64,000 nucleotides of DNA. Origin: Nitrospira sp. (GTDB lineage Bacteria > Nitrospirota > Nitrospiria > Nitrospirales > Nitrospiraceae). Under the pieces are notes generated by a model. The model saw nothing but the letters and a program-made list of their open reading frames with translations, made no database searches and had not been told where the DNA came from. A program made the position numbers and the translations under genes. Positions 37,550 to 44,603 of the stretch are shown piece by piece (position 1 is the stretch's first letter; every line of letters begins with the position of its first letter). The stretch is taken from assembly GCA_029194675.1 (NCBI GenBank), contig JARFXP010000002.1, positions 1-64,000 of the forward strand, in the 5' to 3' direction.

Positions 37550-38544
37550 GATTTTCTCAGATCGTGGAGAATGCCCGCCCGCACGTGGGGCAGAGTCTCG
37601 AATGAGTCCGGAATGGTCAATCGGCGAACGGGGACCTGAGTGACGAGATGATGAAGAAAGTCGAATTCTCGGGTCAACATGGATTGGTCTTCAATATCCA
37701 GTTTGAACGCCAGCGAGAGGAGCGTCATGAGGGCTTCCCGCTGAGCAAGAGTCGGCCGCTCAAGAGTGATGGCTGAGGCAGAATGTGGCGGGCTGCTTGG
37801 TTCGATCACGTAGATCCCGGCTAACGAAATGGCGGAAGGGCACATGGGTGTGGCGGAGACAGCGGCGGTGAAACGCTGTTTGGGAGAGTAGTGCGCCACC
37901 GGCGCAGAAGCTCCTGTTGTGCCGAAGAGAGCGGCGATTGCATCATCCCAAAGCCTGAGCCCAGGATAAGTGGGGATCGTGACGATGTCTTCGCCGCATC
38001 TATCGAGGACGACACAATCATCGGCTAATACGGAATATCCCGCGGAGAGAAAACTCGCCGCCAAGGTGGATTTCCCGCTTCCGGTCGGACCGAGGAACGC
38101 ACAGGCTCCATAGGGTGTGGCGACCGCGGCTCCATGCAACACCTCACTCCCTCGATAGTTCAGCACGAGGGGGAGTACTTGGTCCAAAAGCAAATGGTTC
38201 ACGGTGTGAGCAGGTATATGCCGATGCGGGATGCAGCGGATGGAACTGTCCGATGGAGAGAACACAAAACCGGCCAGATCGGGGAAGTGCAAGAGATAGT
38301 TTGAGGCGATCTTGGCGCAGCGCAACCAGGGTGTGCCGTCTGCCAGCGACACGGTCAAGTACCAGGATGTGGGCGTAGGAATGTGTTCCTCAGATGAGAC
38401 AAACTCAATGTGCAGGTCAGTGGGTTCTCCATCATTTGGAGCTGCGGACTGCTCCAATTCATGCAGCGGCGAGCTACAACTGAGAATACGGCCGTACGCG
38501 CGATACCGCACGCCGGAGTTCCGCAGAAGTGCCTCAACAGTCAT
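37543..38544 (-). CDS. HPr-kinase-like P-loop protein
   Basis: I start at ATG 38544, which overlaps the methyltransferase stop (ATGA); the open frame further upstream is a shadow. The 333-aa protein has GAAVATPYGACAFLGPTGSG-type sequence with Walker A GPTGSGKST (~152-160), then LADDCVVLD (Walker B-like) and IPTYPGLRLWDDAI, as in HprK-related kinases. It lacks the N-terminal domain and HPr-interaction loop of true HprK. Homologues in lasso clusters phosphorylate a Ser of the precursor. Here the core has internal Ser but does not end in Ser, so the target is uncertain. Confidence 0.75.
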   Translation of the reverse strand: MTVEALLRNSGVRYRAYGRILSCSSPLHELEQSAAPNDGEPTDLHIEFVSSEEHIPTPTSWYLTVSLADGTPWLRCAKIASNYLLHFPDLAGFVFSPSDSSIRCIPHRHIPAHTVNHLLLDQVLPLVLNYRGSEVLHGAAVATPYGACAFLGPTGSGKSTLAASFLSAGYSVLADDCVVLDRCGEDIVTIPTYPGLRLWDDAIAALFGTTGASAPVAHYSPKQRFTAAVSATPMCPSAISLAGIYVIEPSSPPHSASAITLERPTLAQREALMTLLSLAFKLDIEDQSMLTREFDFLHHLVTQVPVRRLTIPDSFETLPHVRAGILHDLRKSC

Positions 38545-39686
38545 GCGGAATACCTGGTGACCACTTCGGCAACAAACGTGGCTGCGCTGGAGAGCGAAGC
38601 AAAGAGGGTTGGGTGGCGACGAAGAACTTCCTGCTCGATTTGCGCTAACGGCCGCTCTCCATCGCAGAGCTTCAGCACGGTGAGGCGTGCGACGCCCCAT
38701 GGGGTGAGAGTCGGGACGAAGGCTGGGTGAGTGCGCTGCAAATCTTCCCGGGAGATGAGCATGCCTTTGAGCGTGCTATGAGTAAAGCGAATAGGTTCTG
38801 GTGCCGATGGTTTATTCTTTTGGATTTCAATTGTCCACGTGACGGCAGTTTGAACAGGAAGGATGTGCATGGTAACGGTCATGGAATCCCCCGTTTGGAC
38901 AGGAATCGGGCGGTCGATCGGAAAGAAGACGTTGCGCCGATCGATCCGGTGTTCGCTCAGTGGTGAATTGGTCATGGTGACTGAGGGAGACAGGTGAGCC
39001 ACGAACCAACAGCCCAGGCCATGCAGGGTCCCGGGTTTGCTAATCGACAACGTGCATTGGAAGTGAAGTGGCTGAGTACCTCCGACACTGGGGTCTATTG
39101 AGAGCGGTTCCATCGATGGTCCTAAGAGCTGCTCAGACATCAATTTGACCGGATAACCGGTGTTCGCCGCAATGGAGCGAGCCGGGCTGACGTCAAACCC
39201 CATGTGCGACTGGTTCCAGAATTCGACCTGCTGCCACAGGGGTTCCTGTTCTACGGGAGCGAGACAGAACGTGATGCGTTCAGGAATCGTCGCTCCGTTC
39301 GGTTTGAGAAACCGACGGCGGGCGTCACTGAAATAGTCAAAGAGGCCGGCTTCAAACCCGAAGTGTCCAATCTGGTCGGCGAGGATCACATCGGCCGGCT
39401 CAGGCAAATCGACATGTGTCGAAAGGTCTTTGATGAAACGAATATGGTCTGTCAATCCGTTGGCTTGACAGATCTCACGAGCTACTTCGATTAAGCCGGT
39501 CTCCTCGATTGAATAGACGCGCTTAGCCCCGGCTTCGCAGGCTAGAAGGCCAAGGATTCCGGTTCCGCTTCCGAGATCGACGACAACCGATCCCGGTACA
39601 ACCAATTCTCGAATGGCTTGACGAAATGCTGCGAGACGGATTTGGTCTTGAAGGTAATGGCGATGTTCGTCGACAACGAGTGACAA
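38541..39686 (-). CDS. SAM methyltransferase fused to a PqqD/RRE-like domain
   Basis: The start is TTG 39686 with GGGGA ~9 nt upstream. The N-terminal ~300 residues form a PRMT-like methyltransferase: motif I VVDLGSGTGILGLLACEAGA (~35-54), acidic loop YSIEETG, ILADQIGHFGFEAG and RRFLKPNGATIPERI. The double-Glu loop of arginine methyltransferases is replaced (DQIGHFGFEAG), so the acceptor may differ. Residues ~310-381 (FVPTLTPWGVARLTVLKLCD, GERPLAQIEQEVLRRHP, AATFVAEVVTRYSA) match the PqqD/RiPP-recognition pattern that binds leader peptides. It follows the precursor by 64 nt and overlaps the kinase gene. A leader-guided peptide methyltransferase is the natural inference. Confidence 0.75.
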   Translation of the reverse strand: MSLVVDEHRHYLQDQIRLAAFRQAIRELVVPGSVVVDLGSGTGILGLLACEAGAKRVYSIEETGLIEVAREICQANGLTDHIRFIKDLSTHVDLPEPADVILADQIGHFGFEAGLFDYFSDARRRFLKPNGATIPERITFCLAPVEQEPLWQQVEFWNQSHMGFDVSPARSIAANTGYPVKLMSEQLLGPSMEPLSIDPSVGGTQPLHFQCTLSISKPGTLHGLGCWFVAHLSPSVTMTNSPLSEHRIDRRNVFFPIDRPIPVQTGDSMTVTMHILPVQTAVTWTIEIQKNKPSAPEPIRFTHSTLKGMLISREDLQRTHPAFVPTLTPWGVARLTVLKLCDGERPLAQIEQEVLRRHPTLFASLSSAATFVAEVVTRYSA

Positions 39687-39750
39687 AGTGGAAGTCCCCG
39701 TATCAAAGATTGGATGTAGTTAACATAGAGTAAATTCTGTAACTGCTTGG

Positions 39751-39915
39751 CTAAAGGCACATCGCCATGAACATTCCCGGCATGCCATCCGGAAACCTTC
39801 CGCTCGGGCTGCCTTGAGTCAATTTAGTAACGTCGCCGTATTCTACAAGGGTCGGAGTGGTGTAGGGTTTTTTAGGAGAGGGCGTTTTTTGATCGAGGGT
39901 GGCTTTTTGTTCCAT
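39751..39915 (-). CDS. Lasso-peptide-like RiPP precursor, 54 aa
   Basis: ATG 39915 has GGGAGG 8 nt upstream; the longer open frame has no ribosome site. The leader carries Y18, P21, L23 and T33 before G35. That is exactly the Y(-17), P(-14), L(-12), T(-2), G(+1) spacing known for lasso leaders bound by RRE proteins. The core starts GSPSGRFPD, so Asp is residue 9, the right place for a nine-membered macrolactam. The rest (GMPGMFMAMCL) is rich in Met and ends Cys-Leu. Modification genes follow on the same strand, but no B2 protease or C cyclase is present nearby. The final structure is therefore uncertain. Confidence 0.7.
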   Translation of the reverse strand: MEQKATLDQKTPSPKKPYTTPTLVEYGDVTKLTQGSPSGRFPDGMPGMFMAMCL

Positions 39916-39941
39916 GGAGCGTCCCTCCCGTTGTTGCGGCG

Positions 39942-39975
39942 ATTGTACAGAACTCCTAGGGAGGGTCGCTAGGAG
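39942..39975 (-). promoter_or_regulatory. Candidate promoter/operator of the RiPP precursor
   Basis: On the minus strand a TACAAT -10-like hexamer (39942-39947) lies 27 nt before the start. It is preceded by a perfect inverted repeat CTCCTAG-N9-CTAGGAG (39953-39975) covering where the -35 would be. This is operator-like geometry, and no matching -35 consensus is seen, so an activator or an alternative sigma factor may be involved. The opposite side of this 250-nt gap serves the gene at 40168. Confidence 0.35.
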
Positions 39976-40167
39976 AAATATGCCCTGGTGGGACCATTGT
40001 TTGAGATTGACAGGAGGTTGTAATATTTCATATACATACTCGGTCTCCATCACGTCATGATCATGTCTCCGATAAGAGGATGTTCGAGAGTTCTTTGGTG
40101 TGATGCAAGAGAGAGAAACGGGTAAGTCAGGAACCAGGATGTTGGTCAATCACAAGGAGGCAGTCCA

Positions 40168-40962
40168 ATGAAGAGTGCGTTAACAATTATGTTTGGTGTA
40201 GCAGCCGTCGCGTTGGTCGCGGCGCCTCTCACCTCGTATGCGGGTGGAACGATCACTGGGAAGGTGACGTATGCTGGTAAGCCGGAGCAAAAAGAGTTCC
40301 TCTTTTCAAAGTTCCCGAATCCCAAGTTCTGCCCTAAGAACCCCAACAAGAGCTTGATGGATGGGGACAAGCGGTTTCTGAAACAGATCGAGGTTGGGAA
40401 AGACGGTGGTTTGAAGGGCGCGGTGGTTGCCGTGACCGATGTTGAAGACAAGGCGTTTGTGGACGGCTATGCCGGCACGGAAGTCACGGCCGCGTTCTGC
40501 GAATTTTTGCCGTTCAGCGGCATCGTCGTCAACACCCGTCCCTTCAAGGTGGAGAACACGGATGCTGACCCGGATGATCCTAAGTCTGTTCAGGGTGTGC
40601 TCCATAACCCCCATAGCTTTACCGTAAAGGGCTCGACTTCAGCAACCGGTTTCAACATCGGGCTTGCCAAGAAAGGCGACAAGCTTGATAAGCCGGTGAC
40701 CTTCCGTGGCGGCGCGGAAAAGGAAGGGTACTTCCGGTTACAGTGCGACCAGCATGAGTTCATGCAATCGTTCTTCCTGCCCGTGTCGAACCCGCATTTT
40801 GCCGTGGTGAAGGAGGATGGTTCCTTTGAGATCAAGGATGTCCCGGCCGGCAAACACAAAGTCATCGCCTGGCATCCTTTTGCCGGGAAGGCCAAGAAGG
40901 TAGAGTTTGAGGTCGATGTGGCCGATGGCGGCACCGCCAACCTCAAGGCTGAAATCAAGTAA
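40168..40962 (+). CDS. Exported carboxypeptidase-regulatory/cupredoxin-like protein
   Basis: ATG 40168 follows AAGGAGG. The 264-aa product has a signal peptide (FGVAAVALVAAPLTSYAG) and starts with TITGKVTYAGKPEQ, as in carboxypeptidase-regulatory-like (Ig-type) proteins. Later it has LQCDQHEFMQSFFLPVSNPH, which looks like a cupredoxin loop (C..H...M) able to bind copper, followed by SFEIKDVPAGKHKVIAWHP. Similar exported proteins accompany respiratory cytochromes in several lineages; the link here is by position ahead of the oxidase block. No catalytic function is assigned. A strong hairpin follows the gene. Confidence 0.65.
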   Translation: MKSALTIMFGVAAVALVAAPLTSYAGGTITGKVTYAGKPEQKEFLFSKFPNPKFCPKNPNKSLMDGDKRFLKQIEVGKDGGLKGAVVAVTDVEDKAFVDGYAGTEVTAAFCEFLPFSGIVVNTRPFKVENTDADPDDPKSVQGVLHNPHSFTVKGSTSATGFNIGLAKKGDKLDKPVTFRGGAEKEGYFRLQCDQHEFMQSFFLPVSNPHFAVVKEDGSFEIKDVPAGKHKVIAWHPFAGKAKKVEFEVDVADGGTANLKAEIK

Positions 40963-40990
40963 GCCAGGACCCGTTCTCGTACGCGCAGTT

Positions 40991-41022
40991 GAAGGGCAGC
41001 GGAGTACCCGCTGCCCTTCGTG
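40991..41022 (+). terminator. 12-bp stem hairpin, likely terminator
   Basis: GAAGGGCAGCGG (40991-41002) pairs perfectly with CCGCTGCCCTTC (41008-41019) around a 5-nt loop, 28 nt after the stop. Only a short T-rich tail (GTGTTT) follows, so termination may be partial. Confidence 0.65.
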
Positions 41023-41118
41023 TTTGAGCCAGTTTTCATCCTCAATTCATCACCTTGCCTTTTTCTTTCCGTAGTAGGTAAGATGCCAAATTTTAAAGCG
41101 CCAGCTTAAGGGATTGGT

Positions 41119-42099
41119 GTGTCACGAGAACTCTCACTCGCGGAAGTGTTCCAGCTTGGTTACTACTGGGAGACCAAGATTTTATTGACGGCCGTGAAGC
41201 TTGACCTGTTTTCCGCCATAGACGAAAAACCGAGAACAGCCAAGGATGTCGCGAGTCGACTTCAGGCTGATGAACCGACCCTCCGTCTCCTGTTGAACGC
41301 CCTCGTCGCGATGAAGTTATTGTCAAAGGAGGGCGACTTGTATGGCAACGCTTCGACGGCCCTGAAGCACCTCGTCCGGCATTCGGACCAGTACGTCGGC
41401 CATCTGCTCCTCTTGCACGATGCGGAGTGGAACAACTGGGGAAACTTGGAAGAGACGGTTCGAACCGGGCGACGGGCAGTCGATCGGCACGTCTTCGAGA
41501 CCGATCCGGAATTGGGAAGCAACGTGTTGGCGGTGCTCAATCGCATCGGACAGCAAAGCGGACCCGATCTTGCTAAACGGCTGAAGCTCGTGGGAAGCGA
41601 GCGGCTGTTGGATCTGGGCGGTGGCGCAGGAACCAACGCCATTGCCTTCTGCCAAGTGTACTCTGAATTGTGCGCGACGGTCTTTGATCTCCCGGCGACG
41701 TTAAAGCTGGCGGAAAAAATGGTCAAGGCCGCAGGGTTGGAATCACGAATTACACTGCATCCTGGTGATTTCAATAGAGATCAACTCGGGGGTCCGTACG
41801 ATGTGGTGCTGATGTCGGATATTCTTCACTATCAAACGTTCCAGCTGAATCAGGATCTGGTCAACAAGGCCTTCGTATCACTGGCGCCGGGGGGTCGGTT
41901 GATCATTAAGGATCGATTTCTGGACGAAACCGGCACCGGTCCGGCTTGGACGACGGCGTTCACGATCCATATTCTTGTGAATACGCAACACGGTAGTTGT
42001 TACAAATGCAGCGACGCGATGCGATGGTTGATTCAGTCGGGATTTGGCTCTGTCGTGGAATTGGAACAGACGGCTGTTGTTCAGGGTGTGAAGCCGTAA
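41119..42099 (+). CDS. O-methyltransferase-type SAM enzyme
   Basis: GTG 41119 is used, with AAGGG ~10 nt upstream. The 326-aa protein has an N-terminal winged-helix dimerisation domain (ELSLAEVFQLGYYWETKILL, DVASRLQADEPTLRLLLNAL). A Rossmann SAM domain follows: RLLDLGGGAGTNAIAF (motif I), CATVFDLPATLKLAEK, HPGDFNRDQLGGPYDVVLMS and LAPGGRLIIKDRFLDETGTG. This is the hydroxyindole/caffeate O-methyltransferase-like family, also used for quinone or carotenoid-type substrates. Its position at the head of a respiratory block makes a quinone or heme-related substrate conceivable, but nothing in the sequence fixes it. Confidence 0.8.
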   Translation: MSRELSLAEVFQLGYYWETKILLTAVKLDLFSAIDEKPRTAKDVASRLQADEPTLRLLLNALVAMKLLSKEGDLYGNASTALKHLVRHSDQYVGHLLLLHDAEWNNWGNLEETVRTGRRAVDRHVFETDPELGSNVLAVLNRIGQQSGPDLAKRLKLVGSERLLDLGGGAGTNAIAFCQVYSELCATVFDLPATLKLAEKMVKAAGLESRITLHPGDFNRDQLGGPYDVVLMSDILHYQTFQLNQDLVNKAFVSLAPGGRLIIKDRFLDETGTGPAWTTAFTIHILVNTQHGSCYKCSDAMRWLIQSGFGSVVELEQTAVVQGVKP

Positions 42100-42217
42100 C
42101 CCGCCAGTTGTCATACGCCAGTCGTGGGGGAAACCTAATCCGCACACGAGTTGGTCGGGTTTTTCGCTTAACGAATGGCCCTTGACGGATGCCGGGAGTG
42201 TCTTTGGAGGAGTAACG

Positions 42218-42931
42218 GTGGATTGGTTACGAGAGCCAGGGTTTTTGGGGACTCATGCCACGACCGGAGCGGACTTAAGCCAGTTGATGGCCACACTCTT
42301 TACCAGCCTCTTCATCCTGGGATGGGTCCAAGCCCGCAAGCGAAACGCCGATGCGCATCATTGGTTGATGTTTGGGGGAATGATTTCGATGCTCAGCTTC
42401 TTCATCGCGTACTATCTGTTTCGTCAGCTTGGCGTGTTGGCTGTTGAAGGAAAAGAGGGGTTTGGCGGCTCCCAATCGCTCTATGACTATGTCTTCATCC
42501 CGGTGCTGACGCTCCATATCATTCTTGTCATCATCGGCTTGATCATGGCGGTGTACATGATTGTGTTGGGCTTTCGCGCTCAACAGTTTGTTGACGGAGT
42601 GCGGTCCCTCCGGGAAGCTCGGTTGCTTACGACGTGGAAGAAGATCGGGCTCATCTTCAGTGGGATTGCCGTGGTGGTGCTCGGGCTATTTTTTTCGCGT
42701 GTGGCGACCGCCGGCTTTTCAATGCGAAAGCTGGAGGTCTACCTGGCGTTTCTCTTAGTCGTGGCGTTCGTGTTCGCGATCGAGATGACTATACAGCGAA
42801 TTTGGCCCAATGGGGCGCGGCGACACCGCGCGCTCGGTCGGTTCACGATGGTCATTTACTGTGTTTTGTTTGTCACGGGGAGTTTTACCTACACCATGCT
42901 CTATATTCTTTATCCAGGGAAGATTGGGTAG
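42218..42931 (+). CDS. DUF420-family membrane protein
   Basis: GTG 42218 has GGAGG 7 nt upstream; the TTG at 42182 lies before that site. The 237-aa protein has about six membrane helices (for example LMATLFTSLFILGWVQA, FGGMISMLSFFIAYYLFRQL, FIPVLTLHIILVIIGLIMAV, FTMVIYCVLFVTGSFTYTML). Conserved His appear near helix ends (H..W, LHIILV, RRHRALGR). This matches DUF420, a family linked to cytochrome oxidase assembly (CtaM-like). It stands upstream of two bd-like oxidase genes, so a maturation or quinol-related role is plausible. Confidence 0.75.
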   Translation: MDWLREPGFLGTHATTGADLSQLMATLFTSLFILGWVQARKRNADAHHWLMFGGMISMLSFFIAYYLFRQLGVLAVEGKEGFGGSQSLYDYVFIPVLTLHIILVIIGLIMAVYMIVLGFRAQQFVDGVRSLREARLLTTWKKIGLIFSGIAVVVLGLFFSRVATAGFSMRKLEVYLAFLLVVAFVFAIEMTIQRIWPNGARRHRALGRFTMVIYCVLFVTGSFTYTMLYILYPGKIG

Positions 42932-42940
42932 CCTAGTAGG

Positions 42941-43432
42941 ATGCTGACATGCGGCTGTGGTCGATGGATGCATGCAGAAGGGATTGAAGAATGTGCCGGA
43001 GAAAGCGGTGCTCCTCAATGGTTCATCCGGTTGGAATGCAAAGGCTGTGGTTTGAAAATCGGTATCGACGTGCCGGAGGGACAGACGCACGGACTGGTCG
43101 ATCGATTGATGTGGACTGATGAAGCATTACACCGGTTGGATCGTCTGCCGCCCTATGTGGCCACTCTCGTTCAGAAGGATGTGGAGCAGGATGTTTGTCG
43201 TCATGGCCGCCGGGTGGTCACGTACGATATGTTGCTGCACCCGCGAGCCGAGGATCGAATTGAGTGGGAGTCGGAAGCAGAACGGCGGTTGGAAAGAGTG
43301 CCGGCTCCGGTTCGCGCCATGGCTCGGATCGAACTTGAGCGGACCGCGGCGGATCGAGGAATGTCTCGGATTACCGTGGCTCTGATGGAAGAAGTGAAGG
43401 CGAAGTACTTTGGGATGGGTTCTTCGAAATAG
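42941..43432 (+). CDS. Tandem PCP_red-domain protein with zinc-ribbon N-terminus
   Basis: The 163-aa soluble protein starts with a Cys-rich segment (MLTCGCGRWMHAEGIEECAG, LECKGCGLKIGIDVP) that could bind zinc or iron. It then has two similar ~45-residue units. The first is WTDEALHRLDRLPPYVATLV with DVCRHGRRVVTYDML. The second is WESEAERRLERVPAPVRAMA with TAADRGMSRITVALMEEV. These match the PCP_red domain, first known at the C-terminus of the light-independent protochlorophyllide reductase B subunit. The organism shows no sign of phototrophy here, so the domain must serve another purpose, perhaps protein contact in cofactor biogenesis. The gene begins 9 nt after the DUF420 gene. Confidence 0.75.
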   Translation: MLTCGCGRWMHAEGIEECAGESGAPQWFIRLECKGCGLKIGIDVPEGQTHGLVDRLMWTDEALHRLDRLPPYVATLVQKDVEQDVCRHGRRVVTYDMLLHPRAEDRIEWESEAERRLERVPAPVRAMARIELERTAADRGMSRITVALMEEVKAKYFGMGSSK

Positions 43433-43439
43433 TAATGAA

Positions 43440-43522
43440 TGCTGAGGACTGAGTGCTGAGAAGGGACAAAGCATGAAACCGGCTATTCCCTCGGCTCAGT
43501 CCGCAGTCCTGCTGCCTCAGTC
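43440..43522. repeat. Intergenic inverted repeat of CTGAG/ACTGAG words
   Basis: TGCTGAGGACTGAGTGCTGA (43440-43459) is mirrored by CTCGGCTCAGTCCGCAGTCC and TGCTGCCTCAGTC (43490-43522). It is similar in style to the 936-986 repeat and fills the gap between two genes. Confidence 0.4.
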
Positions 43523-43531
43523 TTGAACATC

Positions 43532-44599
43532 ATGTTGCATCGGATGGCCTTGCGGGTTCTTCCGAGTTTAAGTTTGGCGGTCACGGAAGAAACCGTGCGC
43601 AAGCAGAAACGGATCGTGATGGTTGTCCCCGGACTGGTTGCGTTCGGGGTGTATCGTCTCGTCAAGCATCTCGTTCCGATCTCAGATCCCCTTGTCTTGT
43701 TGGCGGTCAGTAGTCTAGTGGCAGCGGTCACCTCAGTACTGGCCTATCGGGTTGGTCGGTCTGCCCGATGGTCCGTCATTGTCCGTCAAGACGGAGTGCG
43801 TCTCCTCAGCTGGCTTGCCGGATGGATTGGTGCCATGTATGGCATCCAGCTCTCCTTGTTGGTGCTGACTCTGTTATGGATCATGAATTACGATTATCTC
43901 CAACATCCCGATGGGCCGGCCATGATGGCGATTATCATCTCATGCACGGCCGTCGCGCGTGATGCGTTTGAAATCGGACATGTGCGTAAGCTCTCGCTGT
44001 TGGGACGGCCATTTCTCACGTTCCCTGATGGCCAGCAACTTCGTGCCTTGGTGCAGCGTAGGGCTTGGCAATTGGGACCTTGGGTTCTGGCGGGACTGGG
44101 TGTCGGCGCTATGGCATCGTTCCTCGGGCTGGCGATTGCCGATATTCAAGGAGCCGCGTTGGCTCAATTATTGACTGTGACGATCCTCGGCGGTGTTCTT
44201 GCCCTCTGTGCCTATTTTGGCGGGCTCTATCCTTCCACATCATGGGTTCACACGCTCCGTCAGACCGCACCGGTTGAATTGTTGAAATATTGGTGGTGGC
44301 CTGGGATGGCCTTTGCCTCAACCTATTATTTAGTGACGATGGGGCTGTTGCTGTTTGTGCTGAGGCAGCCGACGATCACGCCGGGCTCAGCCGCCGTGAT
44401 GGGCGCGCTGGTGACGGCGATGATGGGTGTGTACGGGTATTATCTGGGCAATCGCCGTCATGTGGAAGATGAACAGGCTCCGCAACTATCGAGTGGAATG
44501 TTGCGTTGCCCGTTTGTGATGGGGATTCTTGGGAAGACGGTCGGCACTGACGGTGCGGCTGAGGAGTTGCTGCTCGGGAAGACCGGAACGAAGGGGTAG
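43532..44599 (+). CDS. Polytopic membrane protein, unknown
   Basis: The 355-aa protein (ATG 43532; TTG 43523 and ATG 43544 are alternatives, none with a good ribosome site) has about eight hydrophobic segments, for example LLAVSSLVAAVTSVLAYRVG, GIQLSLLVLTLLWIMNYDYL, WVLAGLGVGAMASFLGLAIA and MAFASTYYLVTMGLLLFVLR. No family is recognised. Position between the PCP_red protein and the first bd-like oxidase, with only 4 nt to the latter, suggests it belongs to the oxidase operon. It may be an assembly factor or an extra subunit. Confidence 0.55.
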   Translation: MLHRMALRVLPSLSLAVTEETVRKQKRIVMVVPGLVAFGVYRLVKHLVPISDPLVLLAVSSLVAAVTSVLAYRVGRSARWSVIVRQDGVRLLSWLAGWIGAMYGIQLSLLVLTLLWIMNYDYLQHPDGPAMMAIIISCTAVARDAFEIGHVRKLSLLGRPFLTFPDGQQLRALVQRRAWQLGPWVLAGLGVGAMASFLGLAIADIQGAALAQLLTVTILGGVLALCAYFGGLYPSTSWVHTLRQTAPVELLKYWWWPGMAFASTYYLVTMGLLLFVLRQPTITPGSAAVMGALVTAMMGVYGYYLGNRRHVEDEQAPQLSSGMLRCPFVMGILGKTVGTDGAAEELLLGKTGTKG

Positions 44600-44603
44600 G
44601 TGT

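Noticed and set aside
38541-38700. Longer start for the HPr-kinase-like gene (38700)
   Set aside because: The extra 52 codons are antisense-independent shadow of the methyltransferase C-terminus; ATG 38544 overlaps its stop in the usual ATGA fashion.
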